Assembly (NCBI GenBank): GCA_963761005.1
Contig: CAVXFK010000018.1
Span: 1-64,000, forward strand
Length of the DNA stretch: 64,000 nt
Direction of reading: 5' to 3'
Origin: DASWJZ01 sp963761005
GTDB taxonomy: Bacteria > Pseudomonadota > Alphaproteobacteria > Rhizobiales > Afifellaceae
This document shows, one piece after another, positions 17,791 to 26,300 of this stretch (position 1 is its first letter; every line of letters begins with the position of its first letter). The notes beneath the pieces are model-generated. The model saw only the letters and a list, made by a program, of their open reading frames with translations, was not told where the DNA came from and did not search any database. A program made the translations under genes and the position numbers.

Positions 17791-19407
17791 CTATGCGGTT
17801 CCGCGTCGCCCGCCGTCGCGGCGGAGGGAGAAGGTCGCGGCCGACCATTTTCCGGCTGGTTGCTGGCGCGTAAGGACGAAGCCGGCAAGTCGTGTTCCAG
17901 CAAGTCTGCCAAGATAGCTTGCGAGGAATTGCCGGCCGCGACCATGCGGATCCGCCGTTTGCTTGACCTCGGCATGGAGATCACGAACGGCGACGGCCCG
18001 GCTTCCGTGCTTGTCCCACCAAAGAGCGAAGAGGTCGGCGACCGCCTGGCGGCGGGCGTCGAGCCACTTTGACTCGCCCACACGCGCCACCGGATCGGCA
18101 CAACCGAGAGCTAACAGCGGATCCCGCACCCATCGGCACCAGAGCTCGAAACTGCCCAACGGAACGCCACGCACCAATCCCTTCTCCAGACGTCCCCATC
18201 GCCAAATCGTCAGCGCCGCCGCAAGCAGCTCTGCGCGCCGACCGGCGACCTCCTTCTTGATGTCGCGTTGGAACGACCGCGATTCGGGGTCTTCAAGATG
18301 TGCATCGAGATCGACCGCGATAAAGCGGCGGGCCAAATCCTCCGATACGGTCAGGCCGTTGCCGGTGAGAACCACAAACGCTGAGGCATTGAGCTGCAGC
18401 ATTTGCGAGCGTCCAAGCAGCCGCACTCGTGACGGTCTTTCGGTGATGGCGCTGGCAAGGAGGTTCGATCGGAAGGCTGTATTGTTGAGATTGTCGAGAA
18501 AGAGAACGGGATTCCCTTGCATCAGCTCAGCGGCGACGCGCTTCTCCAGCTCTTCCGGCCTGACACCGGAGGTCACCGCATGCGGTTCGCGCCCGAAGGC
18601 AACGAGCGAGATGCAGCGGGCAAGCAAGCCTTTGCCCGTGCCGGCCCCCGACACGGATGCCGCCCGGAAGAGGATGCCGGGTGCAAGGGGAAGGCTGGGC
18701 CGGCACACCGCTGTCAAAAGCGCGACCAAGAAGCCGGATTCGTCGCGGTCGGGCGGCTTGCTGACGTCGACGACAGGGACGCTCTCGGCCGGATCGAAGA
18801 CGGTTCTCGCATCGGCAAAGCAGAACGTTCTGAAAGTGTGACGGATCAGAAAGAGCGCCGCCGTTGCATCGCGTAGCGTCGGCCGAATGGAAATCAGGGC
18901 GTCAAGATTGGGAACGTTCTCCTGCCACATCCCGGTCGCAGGATCATAGCCGCTGCCGCTCGCGATCGCCCCGTCGTCTCGAAGAAGCGGCGCCGAGGCG
19001 ATGCCGTTTAGAGGCGGCAGTCGCCATTCCCCGCGCCAGCCAAGATACATGCGGGCGATCGAGCGCGGCAGAACGACATCAATCTCCGCGCGGTCTTTGC
19101 CCTTACCATCGAGGATATAGGGACGGGCGACTTGATGGACCAAAAGGATCAGATCGTCGGGTGCAAGGACCTGGGCGAGCGCACCGCCCCTCCCCGCCCG
19201 ATCGATGGCTAGGCGAACCGGTGCGCCGCGCTCGTAAAGTGTCTCGACTTTCGAAAGGACGTCGCGGAGTGCGGCGACCGTGACATCCGGATTGGCGTGA
19301 TCAACGAGGAGCCGAGGCTTCGACCGCAGCGTAACTGCCTTGCGCCGCGTTTGTCTCCATCGCCGCGACGCGAGCCGGGTTGGCTTCCTAGAAGACGCCA
19401 AGGTCAA
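17791..19407 (-). CDS. Phage/plasmid-type replicative NTPase (D5/primase-helicase-like)
   Basis: 538 residues. A P-loop is at residues 254-260 (SVSGAGTGKG), with a Walker-B-like strand PVLFLDNLNN near 298-307 and a sensor region SAFVVLTGNGLTVSEDLARR. The upstream part (PLLRDDGAIASGSGYDPATG) is typical of prophage or mobile-element helicase/primase proteins of the D5 kind. The start shown is TTG. It follows, on the same strand, the Gp157-Bet-Ref genes and is probably co-transcribed with them. Confidence 0.75.
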   Translation of the reverse strand: MTLASSRKPTRLASRRWRQTRRKAVTLRSKPRLLVDHANPDVTVAALRDVLSKVETLYERGAPVRLAIDRAGRGGALAQVLAPDDLILLVHQVARPYILDGKGKDRAEIDVVLPRSIARMYLGWRGEWRLPPLNGIASAPLLRDDGAIASGSGYDPATGMWQENVPNLDALISIRPTLRDATAALFLIRHTFRTFCFADARTVFDPAESVPVVDVSKPPDRDESGFLVALLTAVCRPSLPLAPGILFRAASVSGAGTGKGLLARCISLVAFGREPHAVTSGVRPEELEKRVAAELMQGNPVLFLDNLNNTAFRSNLLASAITERPSRVRLLGRSQMLQLNASAFVVLTGNGLTVSEDLARRFIAVDLDAHLEDPESRSFQRDIKKEVAGRRAELLAAALTIWRWGRLEKGLVRGVPLGSFELWCRWVRDPLLALGCADPVARVGESKWLDARRQAVADLFALWWDKHGSRAVAVRDLHAEVKQTADPHGRGRQFLASYLGRLAGTRLAGFVLTRQQPAGKWSAATFSLRRDGGRRGTA

Positions 19408-19430
19408 TCCCCGATCGCCCGGCTACGGCT

Positions 19431-19844
19431 TCAGCGTTTCGTCTGTTTGCGGTGCAACTCGCGGAGAACGAGGAAGGCGAGTTCATCGTCGCCGGAGGCG
19501 CGCCATAGCGCGAGCGCAAGGACGAAGGGATCAATCTCGTGCTGGTTCCAGAACGTCAGTTCCTGATCTTGATGCTGTGCCGCCTCGTCGAGGAGGTGAT
19601 GCTCCACACAAAGTGGTACGGTCCAGCTGTCGTCGGGTTTCTGCCCGATCCCCGTTGCGAGCTTGCCGTAGCGCGGTGACGCGGCCCTCAGGTGCGCCGC
19701 GTGGATTCCGCCCTGCTTGCCGCAGATGGCGCAGGGGAGCGTCCGAATCCATTTCAGATGCAGGTCGGAGCGACGGCGCGGGCGGCGATACCTGGTGCTT
19801 GCGGTAAAGGCGGTAGCTGGGCGCGATATTTGGTAGCTGCGCAT
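19431..19844 (-). CDS. Ref/DUF968-like HNH nuclease
   Basis: 137 residues. After a basic N-terminus there is a zinc/HNH-like core: CAIC at 38-41, HAAHLR around 48-53, KPDDSWTVPLCVEHHLLDEA, then a helical C-terminus (EIDPFVLALALW). This pattern matches the phage recombination-enhancing nuclease Ref / DUF968 group. Its ATG at 19844 lies directly after the probable true stop of bet (19846-19848), so it belongs to the recombination operon. Confidence 0.7.
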   Translation of the reverse strand: MRSYQISRPATAFTASTRYRRPRRRSDLHLKWIRTLPCAICGKQGGIHAAHLRAASPRYGKLATGIGQKPDDSWTVPLCVEHHLLDEAAQHQDQELTFWNQHEIDPFVLALALWRASGDDELAFLVLRELHRKQTKR

Positions 19845-19928
19845 TTTAGGCCTCCGCTTCTTCGATCGCTCCCGGCAGGGCGTCGTTCGCGGCGACGGGC
19901 GCCGCGGAGCGCGCCTCGATCACCTTCT

Positions 19929-20807
19929 TCAAGGCCAGAGCTTCGGTCGGAGACTTCGCCCAGAACGTCCTGAGCGCATCGCGATTTGCCTCCGCCCACC
20001 TTGCGACTTCGATCGGATCGTCGCTCCGGGTGCCTCTATCCAGGCGAGCGCCCGCTCGGAAAATTCCCCGACCGCCACGTTTTCAAGCTTCCAGTCGTCG
20101 AAGGAGGCCATGATCGCATCCTTCCCGGCGGCGACTAGAAGCCGGCTCTCCTCGCGTGCACGATCGGCAAGCTCGGATGCCGCAATATCGAGGGCCTTCG
20201 CGCGGTCCATCTCCTCTTCGCAATAGAGCCCGCCAAACTGGTCGGGCCAGCCGGCGCGAAGCGCCTGCATTGTTGCGCACTTGGCCAGAAGATGTCGGGA
20301 CATGCGCGACCAGTATCCGTCGAGGATCAGTCGTCCCGTCTTCGTCCAGCCGGAGATCGGGTCATCGATCCATTCGTCCCGGACTGGGGCGAACTCGTCC
20401 CAATAAGCCTCGGCAACAACCGGAAACCAGTCACCCTTGTTATCTTGTTGATGCAGCGCCACCCGAGCCAAGACGAGGCCGAGCGGATTGGTCGCGCTCT
20501 TTCTCCGCCTGTTTTCGACGAAAGTGGCGGGCTCGCTGGCCGGGCGATAGTTTCCGCAACGCTGGGCGATCATGCGTTGCCCGTCGATCCCGACGATGAC
20601 GACCATCCGCCGCTTGTCAGGGCGATCTTTGGAGAAGACCAGCGGCATGATCTGCCGGCGGAATGGGTCGAGGCCGCAGCGCTGCGCAACCTCGATGAAG
20701 AGGTCGAACTCCTCCCGCGTGCAATCCCGCGCAAGCGTGCGGCGGATGAGGTCGAGCTGATGCGGCCTGAGCTGCGGCGCGCGGTGCAAGGCGCTTGCCG
20801 GCATCAT
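19929..20807 (-). CDS. bet: Phage recombination protein Bet (RecT family), C-terminus frameshifted
   Basis: 292 residues as read. The RecT/Bet single-strand annealing domain is clear (EEFDLFIEVAQRCGLDPFRR; MVVIVGIDGQRMIAQRCGNY; GRLILDGYWSRMSRHLLAKC). Near 20025 the reading frame turns into an Arg/Ser-rich tail. Reading one base differently restores DPIEVARWAEANRDALRTFW and continues to a TAA at 19846-19848, next to the ref start. A one-base deletion there, real or artefactual, is the simplest explanation. The start overlaps the Gp157 stop (ATGA). Bet anneals complementary single strands during phage-type recombination. Confidence 0.85.
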   Translation of the reverse strand: MMPASALHRAPQLRPHQLDLIRRTLARDCTREEFDLFIEVAQRCGLDPFRRQIMPLVFSKDRPDKRRMVVIVGIDGQRMIAQRCGNYRPASEPATFVENRRRKSATNPLGLVLARVALHQQDNKGDWFPVVAEAYWDEFAPVRDEWIDDPISGWTKTGRLILDGYWSRMSRHLLAKCATMQALRAGWPDQFGGLYCEEEMDRAKALDIAASELADRAREESRLLVAAGKDAIMASFDDWKLENVAVGEFSERALAWIEAPGATIRSKSQGGRRQIAMRSGRSGRSLRPKLWP

Positions 20808-21393
20808 GATCTCCTGATCTGCAGGGAGAAGCTGCCGTTATTGAGTGTCGCGCCCGGTATCGGGGGAACCGAGGCAAGCGCTCGAGTCCTCTCCTCGCCG
20901 TCTTCAAGCGAGGCGGCGAACTCAAATCGCTTCTCGCGCAGCTCGAGCGCTCGCTTCAGTGCTGCCTTGTCGAGCTTCGGCGGGGGTGGCGGTTGCGGTA
21001 CGAAGAATTCCGAGGGGATATCGGCCTCGGTCGTGACCACCACGTCGGGCGGCAATTTTCGCAAGGTGAGAGTCGCTGCGGGCCGGCGGAGCTTTGGAAG
21101 CTCGGTTATCGCCATGGCCTGCTCGATCAGCGAACGGAAGCGCCGGATTCGCTCCTCCATCGCTCGCCGTCGTTGGCGAATTGTCCCTCCTTCTCCTTCA
21201 AACCGGACACCAGCACTTCGGTCTCATCGATCTCCGCGAGCGCGACGTCGATCGCCTCGAAAAGATCTGTCTCGCCTTCGATGGTATCGGCGAGAAGCGC
21301 CATGTCCTCGTCGCCTATCGTCTCTCGCATACCGGCAAGAAGTGCCTTTGCGGCCTCGGTCTCGCGGCAGATGGCAACCTCACGCATGTCCAT
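20804..21393 (-). pseudogene. Siphovirus Gp157-like protein, one frameshift
   Basis: Two overlapping frames form one Gp157 protein. The N-terminal part (ATG 21393) reads ADTIEGETDLFEAIDVALAE and LVSGLKEKEGQ; the C-terminal part reads MEERIRRFRSLIEQAMAITE, then LPKLRRPAATLTLRKLP and ends at 20804. Adding one A in the run at 21180-21182 joins them (KEGQIRQRRRAMEERI). Gp157 proteins accompany phage recombination genes. It is the first gene of the leftward operon, downstream of the operator-like palindromes. Confidence 0.75.
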
Positions 21394-21543
21394 TGTTCAC
21401 TTCCTTTGGCTATTGGGGTATGCCTCTGGCGAGGACAACAAATGTGAGGGTCATGGCGTCTTTCCAGAAAATGCGGACAGACTTTTCCCGCCCGCGAAGA
21501 TGGCTACTGAGGCCCATTCGCGTTGTTCCTCACCAGAGATATG

Positions 21544-21556
21544 ATAGAAATTCTAT
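21544..21556. promoter_or_regulatory. Operator candidate O1 (ATAGAAATTCTAT)
   Basis: A 6-bp perfect inverted repeat with a one-base centre. An identical copy lies at 21581-21593, centre to centre 37 bp. Both are between the divergent gp157 and Xre genes, as expected for phage-style repressor operators. Confidence 0.6.
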
Positions 21557-21580
21557 TATTCGAGTTGCGGTGAGAAATCA

Positions 21581-21593
21581 ATAGAAATTCTAT
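21581..21593. promoter_or_regulatory. Operator candidate O2 (ATAGAAATTCTAT)
   Basis: Second identical copy of the 13-bp palindrome, ending 12 bases before the Xre start codon, so binding could repress the repressor's own gene as well as the leftward operon. Confidence 0.6.
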
Positions 21594-21605
21594 CAACCGT
21601 CACTC

Positions 21606-21869
21606 ATGATCACCGTACGGCAAATCAAAGCGGCGCGCGCACTTCTCGGTTGGTCGCAGGGCGAATTAGCTGCCAAATCTGAAGTTTCAGAGCCTACGAT
21701 AGCGCGGTTGGAATCGGCGGATGGCGAACTCGGTGGTCGTGTCGACACAGTTGCCAAGATTAGCACTGCCCTCCGAAAAGCTGGCATCATATTCATTGAC
21801 GAGAACGGTGGAGGTGCTGGCGTGAGACTGAGGAAAGGACGGCGCGACAAGGCTTCAAAGAGCGACTAG
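21606..21869 (+). CDS. Xre/Cro-type HTH transcriptional regulator
   Basis: 87 residues. The helix-turn-helix fills the first 60 residues (RQIKAARALLGWSQGELAAK; SEVSEPTIARLESADGELGG), followed by a short tail of the IIFIDENGGGAGVRL type common in small rhizobial and phage regulators. It is divergent from gp157-bet-ref-NTPase, with two palindromes in the shared control region, and is the likely repressor of that module. Confidence 0.85.
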   Translation: MITVRQIKAARALLGWSQGELAAKSEVSEPTIARLESADGELGGRVDTVAKISTALRKAGIIFIDENGGGAGVRLRKGRRDKASKSD

Positions 21870-21891
21870 AGCGCTCCGCTGACCGGACGGG

Positions 21892-22059
21892 TCATCGCCG
21901 GCCAGAGTGCGATACGGCCCCGAAATTGCCCGCTCCGTCGGGCATACTGTTGCGTTCGACCTCGACGAACGCGGCAGCCTGGATCAAGCCACGACATTGC
22001 GACTCGGTATAGGCTTCGCCGTCGCGATAGAAGTTGAGGAACGTGAGATAGCCTGAGAG
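21892..22059 (-). pseudogene. C-terminal relic, possibly of a methyltransferase
   Basis: The reverse strand reads GYLTFLNFYRDGEAYTESQC, then RGLIQAAAFVEVERNSMPDG, ending with TGA at 21892-21894; a stop lies just upstream of the segment. The pattern (short strand, Y(T/S)..ECR.LI..AGF..VE) resembles the end of a SAM-dependent methyltransferase. Only this tail remains. Confidence 0.35.
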
Positions 22060-22082
22060 CTATCGGTGATAGCGCCGCCGTC

Positions 22083-22118
22083 CAGGACTTGTGTCTTCCT
22101 CAGGACTTGTGTCTTCCT
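22083..22118. repeat. 18-bp tandem duplication
   Basis: CAGGACTTGTGTCTTCCT occurs twice in direct tandem with no spacer, just downstream of the second cassette. It is a short local duplication, not a CRISPR. Confidence 0.85.
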
Positions 22119-22156
22119 CTCCTGTGCCGCCCCTCGGCCAAGAGGGTCCACTCGCG

Positions 22157-22426
22157 TCAAATGATCTTGTCGATTAGCTTGCGCAACTCCGTGATCAACT
22201 GTCGCAGCTGACGGCGCTGAGCGATGGCCTCGCGGGTGTAGAGTCCATGCTTCAGCGCGTTCTTGTTGCCACGTGGAGCACCTGTTCCAGGCGCGCCGCC
22301 GTGCATGCGGCAGCGTACCCTACCGTGAACCGCAGGCGACATGCAGGGCTTGCCAGAGCGAGTCTTGGCACCGCAGCGCTTGCTGGAGAGCATCGGTCCC
22401 GTATTTCGGGGATGATCTTGCCTCAT
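22157..22426 (-). CDS. HGG-motif small zinc-binding-like protein (cassette copy 2)
   Basis: 89 residues and complete. It reads MRQDHPRNTGPMLSSKRCGA, a Cys-rich part (PCMSPAVHGRVRCRMHGGAP), GAPRGNKNALKHGLYTREAI, and a C-terminal helix rich in Arg/Leu. Cys and His spacing suggests one zinc site. It is the paralogue of the partial gene at 1-263 and is ATGA-coupled to the gene at 22423-23127, reproducing the arrangement of the first cassette. Function unknown; similar proteins are found on rhizobial mobile regions. Confidence 0.7.
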   Translation of the reverse strand: MRQDHPRNTGPMLSSKRCGAKTRSGKPCMSPAVHGRVRCRMHGGAPGTGAPRGNKNALKHGLYTREAIAQRRQLRQLITELRKLIDKII

Positions 22427-23127
22427 TTTGTTGACCGGCGCCGCGAAACGACGCGCTCTTTGCTATCCTTGAGTATCGGCATTTCCGAGCCGCGAGAGTC
22501 GGTCAATGCTGCCGGTGCCACCTTGCCGGACGCGTTCTCGCGTGGAGCCTGTGTGACGTTGCCGACGATGGCTTGCCCTCCCTCGCTGACAGATACATGC
22601 TGCACGGTCACCTTCTGCTCGCCGCCGGTCCGGTAGCGCTTGAGTGTCTCCATTTGGGCCGCAAAGGTTCGCATCAGCTTGTTTAACGTGCGCTCAGCGT
22701 GGTCTAGCTGTGACAACATTTCGCCGGTACAGAGTCGTCGCGCGTAGGTCATGCTCGCCGAATGGACCACGGCCATCTGAGCCGCTAACATCGCCTCGAG
22801 CTGATCCCTCGGCTTCACGCTCTTGACGACCGACAGCATGAAATTGAGCTCCTCTTCACCGACCTCGCGCCCCGTCGACGTGCTGAGTTGCGCAATAAGC
22901 CCCCTCAGAAAAGCGAAATCGGAGGTGCCAAGAGCCTGAGCGAGCAGTGCGTGACCGATAGCCTGATCCGGGTGCTCGATGCTTACTTTAGGAACGCCTC
23001 CATCCTTCGTGACCCTGAGACGTGGCGAAGAGCGAGTGTGAACGATGAGTCGCTTGATTGCGGCGAGTTCCTCTGCCGTCGGCTGATATTCAGGCTTCGC
23101 TGTGACGCTCTTCTTTGGCTTTTTCAT
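22423..23127 (-). CDS. Conserved hypothetical protein (cassette copy 2)
   Basis: 234 residues, paralogue of 260-970 along its whole length. The N-terminus is MKKPKKSVTAKPEYQPTAEE, the central region is FLRGLIAQLSTSTGREVGEE, and the near-identical C-terminal block is RYRTGGEQKVTVQHVSVSEG. No catalytic motif or membrane segment. The constant C-terminal block is the best guide to function, perhaps an interaction or nucleic-acid surface, but that is guesswork. Confidence 0.75.
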   Translation of the reverse strand: MKKPKKSVTAKPEYQPTAEELAAIKRLIVHTRSSPRLRVTKDGGVPKVSIEHPDQAIGHALLAQALGTSDFAFLRGLIAQLSTSTGREVGEEELNFMLSVVKSVKPRDQLEAMLAAQMAVVHSASMTYARRLCTGEMLSQLDHAERTLNKLMRTFAAQMETLKRYRTGGEQKVTVQHVSVSEGGQAIVGNVTQAPRENASGKVAPAALTDSRGSEMPILKDSKERVVSRRRSTK

Positions 23128-23251
23128 CGTAGTCCCAGGCCTATTCCCGGCAGCGGCAGTAGCGAGCGACCGGTGGGGTTGTCGGGAGCGTCATATCCGT
23201 ATTCGCCTGTCACACGCAATCGATCCGGCGCCAGAAAGCTGGATCTGCGCT

Positions 23252-23269
23252 ACTTTGCTTGGGGTTGTT
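23252..23269 (-). promoter_or_regulatory. Conserved upstream motif of cassette copy 2
   Basis: ACTTTGCTTGGGGTTGTT on the plus strand, one base different from 1092-1109 and at nearly the same distance from its gene. Confidence 0.45.
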
Positions 23270-23345
23270 TTTGACTTTTCTATTGCCTCCCTCCCCCCCT
23301 CAGCCGATATTGCCCAACCCGCGTCAATGAGGTCGTGCGCCCGAG

Positions 23346-26300
23346 ATGCATAAGCTCATCGCGTTCATCGGCGAGGACGATTCCGACATCACGCCATATT
23401 TTCTCGATCACTATCGCCGCCTCGGCGTCGGCGAGTTCCATATCATCGTGCACGGCAATTGGAGCGAAGCCGAGCTTGCCCCGTTCCGCGCCGGCGATGT
23501 CGTGGTCGAAGAGTTCAGTCAGCAGCCGTTCGGCGACACGACGCTGACGTCCGGGCTCAATACGCTCGCGGCAAAGTTCCTCGGGGAATGGATTGTCGTG
23601 GTCGATGCGGATGAATTCCTCGAGCTTCCCTATCCTTCGCTCGATCGCACCATCGCCGCGCTCATGTGCCTTGGCATCGACGAGCTGCCGGCGAATCTCC
23701 TGCAGCGCGCAGCGCCCGATGGCCGACTTCGTTCTCTTGCCGACGGCGATCCGGAAGCCCTCTTCACGTGTTACGACCATCACCTCGCAGAGAGGATGAA
23801 CACGGCCTTTCCGATCTGGAAAAGCAAATATCCGCTAGTCCGCGTCGGCCCCAAGTTTCGATACTTTCGCGGAAATCACCAGCCGAGCAACGGCCGCGCG
23901 ACGATGCATCTCCCAATCCGCGGCGTGCTCAATCACTTCAAGTGGCGCGACCGGCTTACGCGATCCATCGATCGAGACCGCGGGCCGCGCGGCAATCAGC
24001 ATGAGCAGACATCATTCCGCTGGTGGCTGGAAGAGCACGACCAGCGCGTTCCGACAGACGGCCTCAAGCCCTACAGCCGATCGATGCTCCATCGCGAAGG
24101 CCATCTGATCAAACCCACTCGGGCCGAGCTCAGAGTCTGGGGAGCTTTGCGTATTGCAAGGCGCTCAAGCCCGCCGACGAGACAAGCCGATACACGCCGT
24201 CAGAAATTCCTGGAAGGCATCCCAAGCGCCGCCGCGCCGGCGTCTCTCGGCGCCGAGCGCCGTCTCGACAGGCGCGGCCTGCGAACGCTGCCTGGCCGGA
24301 TCGCCCTCGTTACGCCGGACTTGTTGGGTCTGCGGCGGACCGGCGGCATCGGCACCGCGATGTCGGCGCTTGCCGAGCGCCTCGCGGCCGAGGGGCACGA
24401 GGTTCACATCTTCCTCTGCCCATATGCGACCGCTCAAGACTGGCATCAGAACTGGGACGACCACTGGACCGCGCGCGGGTGCCGCGTGCACTACCTTCCG
24501 CTCAGCAGAGACCGGGAGGGTAACCGCTTCCCGGCGGAAGTTTCACTGTTCATAGCGGAGGCGCTCAGAGTCGGCGACTGGGACGTGATCCACTTTGCGG
24601 AGCATGACGGCTTCGGCGCGGCGACGCTCCTTCTTCGTGCAGCGGGACTCGCCTTTCAAAACGCGCGGGTCGTTGTCTCTGCGCATGGTCCGAGTCGATG
24701 GCACCGGCACGGAAACCTCCTGCCGTGGACAGTCGAGGAGGCCCAGAGCTCCTATCTTGAGGCAATATCGATCGCGCTCAGTGACATCGTCCCCTGCCCA
24801 AGCGCCTACATCGCCCGCTGGTGCAAGGACCACTTCGCCAGCTCCGCACCGCTGGTCGTGGTCCCCAATTGCCTGACCGGGGAGGACAGGCGCTTCGGGC
24901 GTGGGCCGACGGCGCCAAGGCAAATCGACAAAATCGTGTTTTTCGGACGCATCGAGCTCAGGAAGGGGATCGACCGCTTCCTCGCAGCCATCGATCACGT
25001 TGTCGCACGCGGCTTGACCGGATTCGAGGTCGTGGTCCTGGGAAGCTCCGTGCCATACTACTCCGCGCGGGAGATCACGCGCAGCAGCGAAAAATGGCCG
25101 TGCAAGACGCGAATCCTGTCGAACTATACGAGCCACGATGCGCTGGACCTGCTGCGCACCGAACGCTGTATCGCGGTCATCGCGTCACGTCTCGATAACT
25201 CCCCCTACACCGTCTACGAATGTCTTGAGAACGCGATCCCCTTCATCGCCACCGATGTCGGAGGCGTCGCCGAGTTGATCCACGAAGAAGACCGGCCGCG
25301 GGTTCTGGTCTCGGGCGACCCCGCGGAGATCGCCGAGAGACTGATTGAAGCATTAGAGAACGGTGCGGCGCCGGCGCGGCTAAGCTTCGATCCGAGCGTC
25401 GCCGACATCGACCTCCTTTCGCTGCATGGAAACCTGGTCGCCGAAGCTCGCTCGCTGCGCGGCCGCATGCCAAAGCCCACCCGACCCGCATCCATCATCG
25501 TCCACGGATCGGCGCCAGCGGTTTCCAGAGGTTCGCTTGCGCAATGGCTCGCACGTGCGAAGGACCTGGGAGCAGAAGTGTTGCGGAGTGCCAACTCGGA
25601 TACGGCCACCTTGAACCGGCTCGCACGCTCGGCAGCACACGATCATCTGCTCTTCTGCCACGCAGCGGTGCTTCCCGACCCGGAGGCGCTGGCGGCCATG
25701 CTGACAGCCATGGAGGCGACGGGGGCCGAAGCGGTGGTCTGCGGCTACCGACGGCCTTCTGCTGAAGACGGGCAAGAAAGCGTGGCCGTGTTCGCAGGAC
25801 CGCCGGAGCTTTCCTCGCAGGAGAACGTCTATGGAGCCAGGCTGTTTCTGGTTCGCAAGGACAGCTTCGTCGATGCCGGCGGATTTTCCGGAGAAGCGGG
25901 CGTAGCCGACATCCTCGAGTGGGAGCTTCTCAACCGGATGAAAGCGTCGGGCCGGCGCGTCATCGGCGTTCCCACGCCTTTGGCTGCGAGCGATGGTCCC
26001 CCTCAGGCAGGCGAACTGACAGCAATGCAGCGCGGTCAGCTTGCCGCGGCCTGGACCGAGGCCGCGCCGCCGCACCTGCACGGTTTCGTGCGCATGGCGC
26101 TCAATCGGGAGACGCGCGCGTTCCGCGCAACCCAGCCGTCTCAAGTGGAAACGTCGCACGTGCCGAAGCTTGGGCTGTCGGATCTGATAGCCCTGCGCGC
26201 CGCCGAGGCCGATGATCTCGGCGGAGCGTCGATCTCATCCGCTGCAGCGCCACCGACCGGGCAGCTACGCATCAAGACGCCGAGCCGCAAGCCCGAGGCA

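Noticed and set aside
22083..22118. Tandem repeat as possible CRISPR
   Set aside because: Only two units, no spacers, no cas genes.
1..23127. The two cassettes as ends of one composite transposon
   Set aside because: The copies are diverged, in direct orientation, contain no transposase, and ordinary operons lie between; no terminal repeats seen.
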